The position numbers and the translations under genes are program-made. Positions 12,194 to 24,623 of a stretch of 64,000 bases of DNA are shown in pieces. Positions within the stretch are counted from its first letter, which is position 1. Every line of letters starts with the position of its first letter. The notes under the pieces were generated by a model. It searched no databases and was not told where the DNA came from. It saw only the letters and a list, made by a program, of their open reading frames with translations. This stretch comes from Acorus gramineus (Eukaryota > Streptophyta > Magnoliopsida > Acorales > Acoraceae), in the NCBI GenBank assembly GCA_030737835.1, contig CM060855.1, forward strand, positions 11,565,927 through 11,629,926, read 5' to 3'.

Positions 12194-15047
12194 CTTACGC
12201 GGTTTCGGTTTCGGTTTTTGTTTCTTATTTTTTTGGGGGGGTTGTGGGCAACAGTGAAATATCGGGGAGGGGTTACATATAAAGAGAGAAGAAAGGGAGG
12301 GAGGGTATGGGTGCAATAATTGATTTTTTGTGAGGGGGGGGACCGCAAAATGGGGCCTACGTGAGAGCGCTTTTGCATGGAGAGATTGCATGCGCTTTTG
12401 GAATGGGGAGGGGGGCATGTGGGGACCACGGGACTGCCTTATCTTCAATGTGATTGGTTGCATTGGATTTCTTGTGGGGTCCACATCCCCAAACGTGACG
12501 CGACGGATCTACCGTTACCGCTTCTCGTTCTCTGCTCTCGCTCTGACTGACCCCACTTCGTTAAGGAAGGGTTCTGGTCCTGGTTTTGTTGTTTTTCGTA
12601 CTCCTTTTCTTTTTTTTTGTTTGGTGGTCCTGGATATATACATGAAAGAGAGATGTAGATCTTGCTATTTCATTTTTTTTTGCTAAAAGATGGGAGTTCG
12701 GTTAAAGCAGTGGATCAGTTGGTGTGTTGTTTGGGTTTTTATGTGTTTAAGTTTTCTGCTGTGAAAATAAACATATATATATAGAGGTAACAATTACAAA
12801 ACTGATTTTAAACAAAATCTGAGTTTAAAATTGATTTTGGATGCAGAAAATTGTCTCTCAGGTTTTGAATACATTTTTACAAAAAATCTATCTGCAGCTT
12901 TTAACCCTAATTTTTCTGTTTAGAATCAGGTATGAGAAAAACAGTTTCATAAGAAATCCTAAAAACTGCTCAAAACTCAGGTGAGCACACTTACTACCCT
13001 TTCTTCCCATTTCGTTCTATGATGAGGAGAGCTATATAAGATATATTGACTAGGACCAAGTATGATCAATAATGGACATTTCGAGCTGGAATCCAAGCAA
13101 AGATATAGAAAAGCATTGGTTCCGAACGTACGAGGCTTAACCACTATTGCCATTTTGTTGACATTAAGTGTTCACTTGGGTTATTTAATAAAGGCAGATA
13201 CTTTGCATATTAGTTGGTGGTGGTGTCCAAATCTTGTGTAGAGCAAGGAATTTATCGAAATTGGATTCTCTACCAATCGGCTGATGACAGATGGTTGTTT
13301 GCGGTTATGAGACTCCCGCACAAAACAAGTCCCATTAATATATATGATTAATTTATAGCAATATCCTTTTCATGCTATCCCTTATAATCTTGTAATTTAC
13401 GAGACATTACCGTGATAGCAATTAAGAGAAGTTGGATCTTATGGAGGACTGGGTCCCACGTCAAGTTCACAATGTCTTGATCTGATCATCACTATCAGAC
13501 AATCTTAAAATGGAATTGCTGAATGATTTAAAAAACTTCCACTTGATGCAGCGGTGCTAATCGACATCTCTGCATGAATAATTGAAATACATTAAAATGA
13601 AGTACTGTCTTATAATTTTTTCCCCAAATTGAATGAATGAAGCTCATTTGATCTCCTACAATTTTTTTTATCGCTTGCTTATCTCCTACAGAGTTATTTA
13701 ATGATTCAAATTTTCCTACAACTTGCACATTTAAACTTCCAACAAAAAAAAAAATTGCACATTATATTTAAACTTGAATTATATTCCAGATAACACATCT
13801 CAATCTATAGAAAAAAGAAACACTTGCAATTACCTTGTATGTAAACATAAGATTTAATAATTCAAGTTGTAGGAAAAAAATATAAAGAAAAGAATAATGA
13901 TGATAATAATAATAAATACCGTTAAACAAAAAATATCTTAATAGCTATCCTGGATAAGTCCATGTCGCACCCAAATCAGCGGCTCAAGAAATCCTATTAA
14001 TTACCCAAACAACATGTCTGGCCTACCATTGGTTTCCTCACCGGACTTTCTCCACTCAATCAATCCATGTATGTGATTCCACCAAGTATCAAATCATGCA
14101 CGTAAACATCTAACGCATTGACAATCCACACAAAATTTCCAAAACCTGCAATGTATGGTGTGACCTTCAATTCATCTTATAAAAAAAAAAAACTTGCATT
14201 GCAATCAGTGTGTGCTGATGGTCCACACATGCATGTGGGTCTACCTTGAAACATGACTGATCTGACCAGTGAAGCCACGACGCGTGCGACAACCTCCCCA
14301 TACGATGACCTGGAGATATATATGATCGGACACGTACGACAGCTTGAGCCTTTGATGGGGTCCTTTTGAGGTCGATCAGTGGAAGTGCAGCCAAATACAA
14401 TTGCCAAGGTGTATGTGTGGCCTCTGGATGTCCACAAGATCTCAAGAGAACATCAAAGACACCACCGAGGGACACGTCGCCAGGATCTGACCTGAGGATT
14501 CATTTTGGACAAGAAGAAGAAGAAAGGTTTTGCATTTTAATTCTTGGATGTGGTTTTTTTGAGGTTATGTAAAAATAATTGCTATATAGATTGGAAAAAA
14601 AAATATGTGGTCCAGAGGGGCATACAATTTGTTCAAATAACCATGTTTTTAATTTAATAGCGGGAATAACTCAGCCTTTTTTTAATAATAAAAATAATTA
14701 TTGACATGGTCAGCGCTGTAACATAAATTGGTTTTTTTTATTATTATTATTTTATCATTGGAAGCATGATTTATAAATCAGCTTGTCTTTATCAATACCA
14801 TTTTATGTGATTTTTTTTTTTACATATTATTCTCCACCAATTTAACAGATAATTTGTCATAAAAAAAAAGAGTGAGAAATCACGCCTCTCGAGATAAAAT
14901 AAAAAAATCCAATATGCGGCGGTGCTAACCAAGTCAAGGGTTATCCGGTTATGTTTTTGCAAATAAAAATGGATTGGAATTATTTGTCATGATAATAAAA
15001 AATGGGGCTATTTTCACAAATTTCCCTTTCATGTACTTAAGTATCTT
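12194..15047. other. Upstream region of the CONSTANS-like gene; intergenic
   Basis: Presumed 5' UTR and promoter of the minus-strand gene at the left end, then AT-rich DNA. Short frames here lack any family signal. The stretch 12785-12990 resembles the inner part of the MITE family seen at 48512 but has no clear termini. No other gene recognised. Confidence 0.5.
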
Positions 15048-15052
15048 TATCA

Positions 15053-15791
15053 TGTAAGAATGTGACCCATTAAGAAATGAATATGGACATGTAATGATCA
15101 ATGTTCCATTTCATTATTTGGTTCATAAAAGGGTACATTGGAAGAGCAAATCAATTAAGTATAAATTAATTAAGTTTTTATGTGGTTCAATTCCCATGAC
15201 TATCCATTGAATAATACACAATGTATAAAGAGTAATTGTGTGTATCCCATTAAGTGGTACATAATGTATGTACATTTTCATTAAGTGATAGACAATGTAT
15301 ATACATCTCTTTAAAGTGGTACACAATGTATGGAATAATTGTGTACATGTATAGCCATTGGAATGAGGAAAATATTCAATGTCTTTGTATTCCCAACACC
15401 CACCCATTATTAGATACATTCCCAAAAACATTTAGTAGGTTCATTGGATTCTTCAATGGGTTTTAAGAATCCAATTTATGTTTGAGTGTGGGAGGGTTCC
15501 CCCTCTCCATCTATAAAAGGGAGTGGACTCCCAACCCATTTGTCATGTCTCACAACATCTTGTGTTTGCACAAGCAAGAGTAAGTCCACTCCATAGAGAG
15601 ATAGGAGAGTGAAGAATCCTTCTATTCTTCTTCAAGTCCTTGTACCAAAAGAAGACTACTTACCATGGAGAAAGGTTTGTATAGTGTGTATGTATATATA
15701 CTATAATGATTCCGCATGACAGAAATATATGATTATAGTATTCGCAAACATGTTAATCAAGATTCTAAGTGCTATTATGATTTATTTTACA
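15053..15791 (+). repeat. 5' LTR of the copia element (739 bp)
   Basis: TG...CA termini. TATA box TATAAAAG at 15512-15519 ahead of the probable transcript start. It matches the two halves of the 3' LTR almost perfectly. Confidence 0.93.
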
Positions 15792-15793
15792 TG

Positions 15794-15805
15794 TGGTATC
15801 AGAGC
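15794..15805 (+). promoter_or_regulatory. Primer binding site (initiator Met-tRNA type)
   Basis: TGGTATCAGAGC two bases after the 5' LTR. It is the standard plant copia primer site, complementary to the 3' end of initiator methionine tRNA. Confidence 0.9.
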
Positions 15806-16445
15806 GTGGTTGTGATTTTCATGTTTTTCGGATTATAAGATTGTTTTTGAAAGTTTAAGCATGTCTTTCTCCATATTTGATAAGTTTTTCCATCCACATA
15901 ATGTTAGTGACTATCCATATTGTTTATTGTACATTATTGATAAATTGTATAAATGAAAAAATAACTATGGAATTTTGAAGTAAAAGTGGATATATTTAAA
16001 TTTGAATATATAGGTCGTGACTTTCTTGCCTTATGCTTTTATCATTGAGAAAGTATTTATGTTAGATCTATCATATTTTATGATTATATGTTTATAAAAT
16101 GGAATAGTTTGGTAGTCACCAAAGTGGCCCAACTATAAAATTTTATAAACATATATTATATGAAGATAGATTAACAATTTCTATTTAGGAAGTTGTAGAT
16201 TGACCCAAAGGTGGATCTATAACTAAATAATTAGAAATTGGAATAAGACAATTTTTATGCACCCATAATCAGATTTTATTTTTGTTGCCCAAAGGTCAAA
16301 AGTCTATCAGATTATGGATAATGTCATCAATTAGTCTTATTCATTATGTGAAACAAAAAAAAAAAAAAAAAAATTGAACGCTTTGTATGTCATGACTCGG
16401 CCCAAAGGAAGAGATCATGATGATACTATTTGTTCATAATTATAA

Positions 16446-19400
16446 TTGTGCAAACTAATTGGTGAGTATTTTAATCTTATTTCAGTACCTGTTACTCCTT
16501 CTCTTCATGCGCATGCTTCGTCTGTTCCCGTTCTCGATGGATCGAACTTTTCAGATTGGAATGAGCAGATACAGTTCACCCTTGGTGTTCTGGATCTAGA
16601 TTTGGCTCTCCAAACTGAAAAGCCCACTGAACTCACTGAGGCTAGCAGTGAGGATGACAAAAATATATTTAAGCAGTGGGAGCGATCCAACAGACTTAGT
16701 CTAATGTTTATGCGCATGACTATTGCAAATAACATCAAGTCATCACTTCCGAAAGCTGATGATGCACAGACCTACCTGAAAATGTGGAAGATCGTTTCAA
16801 AGCTGCTGATAAATCATTAGCGGGGACACTTATGGCACAACTGACAACTATGAAATATGATGGGGTGCGAGGTATGCAACAACATATCTTAGAAATGACT
16901 AATATCGCTGCAAAACTCAAGACATTGGGAATGAATGTGGATGAATCCTTCTTAGTGCAGTTCATTTTGAACTCACTTCCACCTCAGTATGAGGCATTCC
17001 AAATCTCGTATAATACGAATAAAGACAAATGGAATGCCAATGAGTTAACAAGTATGGCCATTCAAGAGGAGGCCAGACTTAAGCAAAGAGGGATTCATTC
17101 AGTTCATTTCGTTGCTCATAAAGATATTAAAAAGGGAAGAAAGCAAGGAAAGGGCAAAGGTCAAGCCCCACCAAAGGTCCATGGTCCTGCTGATGCTCCT
17201 CAGGTTCATGTGAAGACTGATAAGGGTCCAAAGTGTTTTTTCTGTAAAAAGAATGGACACATACAGAAGGACTGTTCGAAGCGTAGGGCATGGTTCGAAA
17301 AGAAAGGTAAGCACTTTGCTTATGTATGTTTCGAATCATATCTTGCTGAAGTACCTTCGAATACATGGTGGATTGACTCAGGTGCCTCTATTCATGTTTC
17401 CAATTCAATGCAGGGATTCCTTACAACCCGGAGCCCAAATCCAAATGAAAGATACATCTTAGTAGCGAACCGCATGAAAGTTGAAGTCTTGGCCATTGGA
17501 ACCTATCGTTTGTCTTTGGATAGTGGTTTTTATTTAGATTTGCAAAATACTGTTTATGTTCCTTCTGTTTCAAGAAACCTTGTTTCTCTTCCTAAACTAG
17601 ACCTTGATGGTTATTCCTTTTATTTTGCAAATAAATCCTTTAACTTGTTCAAGAATAATATTTTTATGGGTTGTGGAACTTTATGTGATGGCTTATATAA
17701 ATTGAACCTTCATTCTTCTTTTTCTGAAGCTTTAATGACCTTGCATCTTGATAGAAATATTGGAATTAAAAGAAACATGATAAATGAAAATTCTTCCTTC
17801 TTGTGGCATAAACGACTGGGACATATCTCCAGAGAAAATGGAAAGATTGGTAAAAGATAAGGTTCTTCCAACCTTAGATTTTACTGATTTTATAGTGTGT
17901 GTGGACTGTATTAAAGGTAAACAGACCAAACACACTAAGAAAGGTGCCACAAGAGCTAATGAGCTTCTTGAGATTGTTCACACTGATATATGTGGACCTT
18001 TTTCTTCTCCCTGTTTCAGTGGTGAAAAGTACTTTATTACCTTTATTGATGACTTTTCTAGATTTGGATATATCTATTTGCTTAATGATAAATCTCAGGC
18101 TGTGGATACCCTTGAGGTATATATTACTGAGGTTGAACGGCAATTAGACAAAAAGATTAAAGTCATTCGTTCTGATAGAGGTGGTGAGTATTATGGGAGA
18201 TATGATGAAACAGGACAACACCCCGGTCCATTTGCTAAACTCCTAGCACAGTATGGAATTCGTGCACAATATACGATGCCCGGCACTCCTCAACAGAATG
18301 GTGTAGCTGAGAGGCGCAATCGTACATTAATGGATATGGTGAGGAGTATGATAAGTAATTCTATCTTGCCTGAATTTCTGTGGACTGAGGCCCTTAAGAC
18401 TGCTGTTTATATATTGAATCGAGTTCCTAGTAAGTCAGTCCCAAAAACTCCTTTTGAGCTTTGGACTGGTAGGAAACCGAGTTTACGACACCTACATGTT
18501 TGGGGTTGTCCAACAGAGGCTAGAATTTACAATCCACAAGAAAAAATTGGACCCTAGAACAATAAGTGGATATTTTATAGGGTATCCAGAAAAATCAAAA
18601 GGGTATAGATTTTACTGTCCTAACCATAGCACGAGAATAATAGAAACTGGAAATGCAAAATTCCTAGAAAATGGTGAGAATAGTGGAAGTGATCAACCAC
18701 GAAAAGTGGTCGTTGAAGAAGTAAGGGTGCAAGTTCCCTTGCCCATAACTTCTGAACCGAACCTTGCACCTATTATTGATAATCGTTCAAACAATAATGA
18801 GATGCAAATAAATGATCAACCACTCAATAATGAAATCACTAATAGTAATTCAACTCTAGAAACATCACAAGGAGTAGCATTACGAAGATCTCAAAGGGAA
18901 AAGAGATCTGCTATTTCAGATGATTACGTGGTGTATCTACAAGAGTCTGAATTTGACATAGGAATGAACAGATCCAATTTCATATGCAGATGCCATAAAA
19001 GTAGATAATTCTGACAAATGGATAGATGCTATGAAAGAAGAGTTAAAGTCTATGGCTCAAAATAAAGTCTGGGATCTCGTTGAATTGCCTGAACAAGCAA
19101 AGAGAGTTGGTTGCAAATGGGTCTTCAAGACCAAACGAGACTCTAAAGGCAATATTGAACGATTCAAAGCTAGACTTGTAGCTAAAGGCTTTACTCAGAA
19201 AGAAGGCATTGACTATAAAGAGACCTTCTCTCCTGTATCCAAGAAGGACTCTCTCAGAATTATAATGGCATTGGTGGCTCATTTTGATTTAGAGCTTCAC
19301 CAAATGGATGTAAAAACTGCATTCTTGAATGGGAGTTTAGAGGAAGATGTTTATATGGAGCAGCCTGAAGGCTTCTCAGAAAAGGGAAAGGAACATCTTG

Positions 19401-20541
19401 TGTGCAAGTTGAAGAAGTCAATCTATGGACTTAAACAAGCTTCACGACAATGGTATCTTAAGTTTAATGATACCATTGTTTCCTTCGGTTTTAAGGAAAA
19501 TACCGTTGATCGGTGTATTTACTTGAAGGTTTGTGGAAGCAAGTTTATTTTTCTTATCCTATATGTAGATGACATCTTACTTGCAAGTAGCAATTTAGGC
19601 CTGTTGTACGAAACAAAACAATTCTCACAAAGAACTTTGAAATGAAAGATATGGGAGAGGCAAATTTTGTGATTGGAATCGAAATCATTCGAGACCGAGC
19701 ACAAAAGATATTGGGATTGTCTCAGAAAAGCTATATTGAAAGAGTTCTTGAAAGGTTTGGAATGCAGAATTGTTCGTCTTCAGACGCCCCAGTACAAAAG
19801 GGTGATAAATTCAGTCTTATGCAATGTCCTCAAAATGATTGGGAACGAAAACAAATGGAGGTCATTCCTTATGCATCAGCCGTTGGGAGTTTAATGTATG
19901 CGCAAACATGTACGAGGCCAGATATCAGTTTTGCAGTCAGCATGCTCGGTAGATACCAGAGCAATCCAGGAATGGCTCATTGGAAGGCTGCAAAGAAGGT
20001 TATGAGATATTTGCAAGGAACGAAAGATTATATGCTCACATTTAGAAGATCTGATCACTTGGAAGTGATTGGATACACAGACTCGGATCATGCTGGATGC
20101 CCCGATAGCAGAAAATCTACCTCTGGCTATGTCTTTCTGCTTAGTGGAGGGGCTATATCATGGAAAAGTGCAAAACAAGGAAGTATCGCTGCACACACTA
20201 TGGAGGCCGAGTTCATTGCATGTTTCGAGGCTACGAATCATGCGTTATGGCTGCGAAATTTTATCTCGGGACTTGGGATTGTCGACACTATTGCCAAGCC
20301 GTTGAGAATTTTTTGTGATAATACTGCAGCAGTCTTCTTCTCTAAGAACGACAAGTACTCCAATGGTGTCAAACACATGGAATTAAAGTACTTATCGGTC
20401 AAAGATGAAGTACAGAAGCAAAGAGTGTCAATAGAAAATATAAGTACCAAGCTTATGATAGCGGATCCATTAACCAAAGGTTTAGGGCCAAAGGTTTTTA
20501 AGGAACATGTTGAAAGAATGGGTCTTCACCGCTATCCATAA
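16446..20541 (+). pseudogene. Copia Gag-Pol polyprotein, disrupted by about five frameshifts
   Basis: Gag starts near 16446, with a zinc knuckle at about 17237-17275 (CFFCKKNGHIQKDC). The protease motif WWIDSGAS is near 17370. The GAG-pre-integrase LWHKRLGH is near 17805. The integrase core has [15 protein letters not shown] and GVAERRN as the D, D, E acidic residues (about 17975-18315). Reverse transcriptase spans about 19031-19640 with YVDD at 19562. RNase H spans about 19900-20541 (TDSDHAG, MEAEF). Open segments are 16446-16820, 16784-17860, 17784-18557, 18454-19008, 19031-19645 and 19642-20541, and the frame changes near 16780, 17835, 18540, 18975-19030 and 19610-19640. Several breaks lie at short A-runs, so sequencing indels are possible as well as true decay. 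All domains are recognisable and in the expected order. Confidence 0.93.
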
Positions 20542-20871
20542 TGTATTATGAACTTATTGTATGATTGACACTAATGAGATCTCAAGTTTAATGTGCTTCT
20601 GTTATTTCCTATTTTTCATAATGTGTACACATGAATTGTAATGAATGAATGATAATAGGAAAATGTCCTGACAAGACACTTATGTGGAACCATTATAATA
20701 GGTTATGTAATCTAACCTATTTGATATCAAACTTATGATCAAGTTAAGTAAAATTATAATGTTGTAGTACATGGAAGGGACTACTTGTTTATTAAAGTAC
20801 AACCGCCATGACTCACATTAGCAATTTTGCTTAATTATGATATTATGATGAAACTGGGTGATTAATGGGTC

Positions 20872-20882
20872 AAGTGGGAGAA
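20872..20882 (+). promoter_or_regulatory. Polypurine tract
   Basis: AAGTGGGAGAA lies directly before the 3' LTR, the plus-strand priming site expected at this place. Confidence 0.85.
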
Positions 20883-21136
20883 TGTAAGAATGTGACCCAT
20901 TAAGAAATGAATATGGACATGTAATGATCAATGTTCCATTTCATTATTTGGTTCATAAAAGGGTACATTGGAAGAGCAAATCAATTAAGTATAAATTAAT
21001 TAAGTTTTTATGTGGTTCAATTCCCATGACTATCCATTTGAATAATACACAATGTATAAAGAGTAATTGTGTGTATCCCATTAAGTGGTACATAATGTAT
21101 GTACATTTTCATTAAGTGATAGACAATGTATATATA

Positions 21137-24114
21137 TCTATACTACCTATAAAAGTACCAATCAATGAAAAACATTCATTATACACATTTACCCTTCTCA
21201 ATTTTTGAAAATTCATTCATACCCTCAAATGATCTTTGGTTTGCCATATTTACTCTTTTAAATTCTTTAGAAATCAATAACACTATATTAAAATTATATA
21301 ATGTGTTAAATTTTATACATTTACCTTACAAATTAAATGTCAATATAAGCATCTTAAAAAATCCTAAAGAAATTTGTACATGAAATTTATGTTGAAATTA
21401 ATATACCTTAATTAATAGAAAATCCTAATATATATTAGAAGCTTTATGTATTTATTTATTAAAAAATTAGAAAAAAAAATATTGCAAGGTTGAGAAAATT
21501 CAAGCAAAGTTTAATATATACACTTTCATATTATATGTCATATATGCATATTAAAATTTCCTAAATAAATTTGTACATAAAGTTTATGTTGAAATTAATA
21601 TATCTTAATTATTAGAAAATCCTAATATATATTATATAAAATGCACATGTTATTAGATTAACCTATATATAATACATTATATATATTAAAATAAATTTCA
21701 TATTTAACATTATATATTAAATCTAAAATAATTATATATAAAATATGTATTTTTTGAGATTTGATATATAATCTATGTTATGGAAAAGTCATGACCCTAT
21801 GTATATAATTTTAAGATGCATTTATAAAATTATATATTGTTGACATTAATATATATTATATAAAATACACATGTTACTAGATTAACCAATATATAATGCA
21901 TCATAAATATATATTAAATGAAATTTCATATATATAAATATATATTAAATCTAAAAAATGTATATAAAAAATATGTTTTTTTTAGATTAATATATAATTT
22001 ATGTCATGGAAAAGTCACACTATGTATATAATTTTAAGATGCATTTATAAAATTATATATTGTTGACTATGTATTTCAAAATCTTTACAATTAATTTTTT
22101 ACAGAGAGGTAATAATTGCTTTCCACAGAATAAATGTTGTTTCTTAGAATAAATACTGTTCTTAGAATTTTAAATTATAATAATATATCTGTTTTTCTAT
22201 ACGTTGGAAGAAAAGGGACTATAAAATCCTACGACCCTTCACCTTCTCCATAAAGAAATGGCTCCCGCATATTATAAAAGGGATTGTATTGTTTGTCTTA
22301 CTTTAAATGACTCTTAAAACACTTCTAATTTAATTTTTGTCTTTATCAATTTATGCAAATATGTCATTGTTCCAAATGCACATTCATTCATCCACCCCCA
22401 CCATCTATTCATCTCCTTCTATTTGACTCCTTATGTCATCCATACGTATGCCTTTTTAAATTCTTAAAATCTGTATTTGTCATATGACTATACATATTCT
22501 TGAATTCAATTTAATCATCCTTCAAGAAATAATAAATACCAAATAATTGTGTATTATTTAATTCGTTATGAACTACTTCAATTTAGAATTAAATGAGATT
22601 CAGAAATTTAGTCATCCCCCTCCTCTCAACTTCTCTTCTCCTAACTCCTCCCTCACACGTAGATCATACCGGTCATTGTGGAGATGAGCACTGCTTGGAT
22701 ATAAAAGTTGATGCCGGTGATGCGCAGACCGTCTACTAAAGATCTCCGAACGAGTTCATGTTAATTTCTCTCTATATTTCCTTTTTTAAAAATTTATCGT
22801 TAGTGGATAGTTCCGATTTTATGATATTCATCGAAGCCTCGTGGAGGCGGTTAAACCGACCATTTTGTATTCCTATTATACCTGTCTAGGTTTTTTCTTT
22901 TTTATGGTTACACCCAATAAAAAGGAAAACATTTTTATCTCATATGGTATCTTCTTTTTATTTGTTGTTAGTAATATACAATTAAAATCTAAGAATAACT
23001 TGCGAAAGAAATGTTGTGGAATTGTTATGTCGACTCTTATTTACTATTTTGTTTCTTCTTTTCATTATATTTTTAACATGTAACTTGTAATGCGGTACAT
23101 CAAATCACAATCTAATAAACTATCGTACACTATAACTAATATTCATATATTTCACATTTGACTTAGATTTTGAAACTCAGTTAAAACATATTGTTCTTTC
23201 TCGCGCATTTAGTTGTGGGTTTAACATAGATGTATCTCTTGGTTTAAATTTTTGTTTTATCTTTTGTTGACTCATTGAATTGCATTTTTTTTGTCAATAT
23301 TACATTGAGTTTCATATTGGGAATTAATTTTGCTTGTCATGTTTGTAAACTGTATGGCTGTGTGAGGTTGCCAGATTTTCAATAAAATCATAGCACATTT
23401 TCTGAAACAGGTTAATGTATTTTTTTTAATCTTTTGTTGTCTCATTGAAGTACATTATATTTGTTTTTTTGTTTTTTTAGTTTATATTGCTATTGTTGTA
23501 TAATAAAAATAATGTAGATGGTAGAATAGATGTGGATCACTTCTCTTTTGTATTCTGAAATATTTTTAACTCTTTGTTCTGGTTGTGGAGATATTTACAT
23601 TTCTTGAAACAATTTGCATGTATTTTTTTATAATTATATTATAAATGAGTTCAATTCTTTAATAAACATTACATATGATTGCAGAAAGTGCAAAAGAAAA
23701 CAAATATTCATGTTAGAAGACTATTGTAATTTATGAATAATGAGAACTAAAATGTTACGATTGTTATGCAATCATGTGGAAGGCTAAATTTTAGATGAAG
23801 TTCTTATATATGATCGAGTTGTCGTGCATATCAAAAATTTTGAATTTATTTTTATTATTTGTTTAATGGGATAAAGATCTTAAAAATATGACAGTCAATC
23901 CCCACGGAAAAAATGATAGGATGCCATGTTCCACTTTTATTAATTAAAAACTTTTGGGTAAAAAAGTTGGTCCCATTTTTTAAATTTTGTCACTGATCCA
24001 AATTTCTTTTTATTGACTTATCTTGACAAGCATTTAATGCAACTTAATGTAGCTAATGTTTGTGATTCAAATTAATAAAATAATTCATGTGCATAGCACA
24101 TGTACATTAGCTAG
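21137..24114 (+). mobile_element. Non-autonomous Helitron nested in the copia 3' LTR (2,978 bp)
   Basis: The 5' end TCTATACTACCTATAAAAGT follows an A, and the 3' end CTAG precedes a T. Removing it restores the LTR sequence with no target duplication, which is the Helitron mode. A hairpin CATGTGC-ATA-GCACATG at 24086-24102 ends 8 bp before CTAG. No Rep/helicase reading frame was found, so it must be mobilised in trans. The inside is very AT-rich with tandem repeats, apart from a more GC-balanced stretch at about 22610-22880 that might be captured DNA. Confidence 0.92.
21624..22067 (+). repeat. About 223-bp tandem duplication inside the Helitron
   Basis: Copies at about 21624-21844 and 21847-22067, both ending TTATATATTGTTGAC and sharing ATTTTAAGATGCATTTATAA. 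A second diverged tandem pair with an offset of about 197 bp lies just upstream (about 21307-21433 and 21510-21634). Confidence 0.85.
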
Positions 24115-24623
24115 TCTCTTAAAGTGGTACACAATGTATGGAATAATTGTGTACATGTATAGCCATTGGAATGAGGAAAATATTCAATGTCTTTGTATTC
24201 CCAACACCCACCCATTATTAGATACATTCCCAAAAACATTTAGTAGGTTCATTGGATTCTTCAATGGGTTTTAAGAATCCAATTTATGTTTGAGTGTGGG
24301 AGGGTTCCCCCTCTCCATCTATAAAAGGGAGTGGACTCCCAACCCATTTGTCATGTCTCACAACATCTTGTGTTTGCACAAGCAAGAGTAAGTCCACTCC
24401 ATAGAGAGATAGGAGAGTGAAGAATCCTTCTATTCTTCTTCAAGTCCTTGTACCAAAAGAAGACTACTTACCATGGAGAAAGGTTTGTATATGTGTGTGT
24501 GTATATATATATATATATGTATATATACTATAATGATTCCGCATGACAGAAATATATGATTATAGTATTCGCAAACATGTTAATCAAGATTCTAAGTGCT
24601 ATTATGATTTATTTTACATATCA

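Larger units (their letters stand above)
20883..24618 (+). repeat. 3' LTR of the copia element, split by a Helitron
   Basis: Parts 20883-21136 and 24115-24618 together give about 758 bp that match the 5' LTR. Differences seen: a one-base indel near 21038, a C/T change just before the break, a one-base indel just after it, and a longer GT/TA microsatellite at about 24490-24525. The TATA box is at 24320-24327. Confidence 0.93.
15048..24623 (+). mobile_element. Ty1/copia LTR retrotransposon, structurally complete, 5-bp TSD TATCA
   Basis: Target duplication TATCA at 15048-15052 and 24619-24623. LTRs start TGTAAGAATG and end TTTTACA. The order is 5' LTR, primer binding site, gag, protease, integrase, reverse transcriptase, RNase H, polypurine tract, 3' LTR; integrase before RT defines Ty1/copia. 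The 3' LTR is interrupted by a Helitron. Without the Helitron the element is about 6.6 kb. Its coding part is broken by several frameshifts, so it is non-autonomous as written. By eye the LTRs differ by one substitution, single-base indels and a microsatellite, so insertion looks recent. Confidence 0.95.

Noticed and set aside
11699..12319. Long plus-strand frames (206 and 125 aa) over the CONSTANS-like exon 1
   Set aside because: They are antisense shadows of a GC-rich exon whose minus-strand frame carries a complete B-box and matches its family.
15794..15805. TGGTATCAGAGC as part of a tRNA gene
   Set aside because: It sits directly after an LTR and is only the primer-site complement; no cloverleaf follows.
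21137..24114. A fold-back or LTR-type insertion in the 3' LTR
   Set aside because: No target duplication and no inverted ends; the A/T insertion site, TC start, hairpin and CTAG end fit a Helitron.
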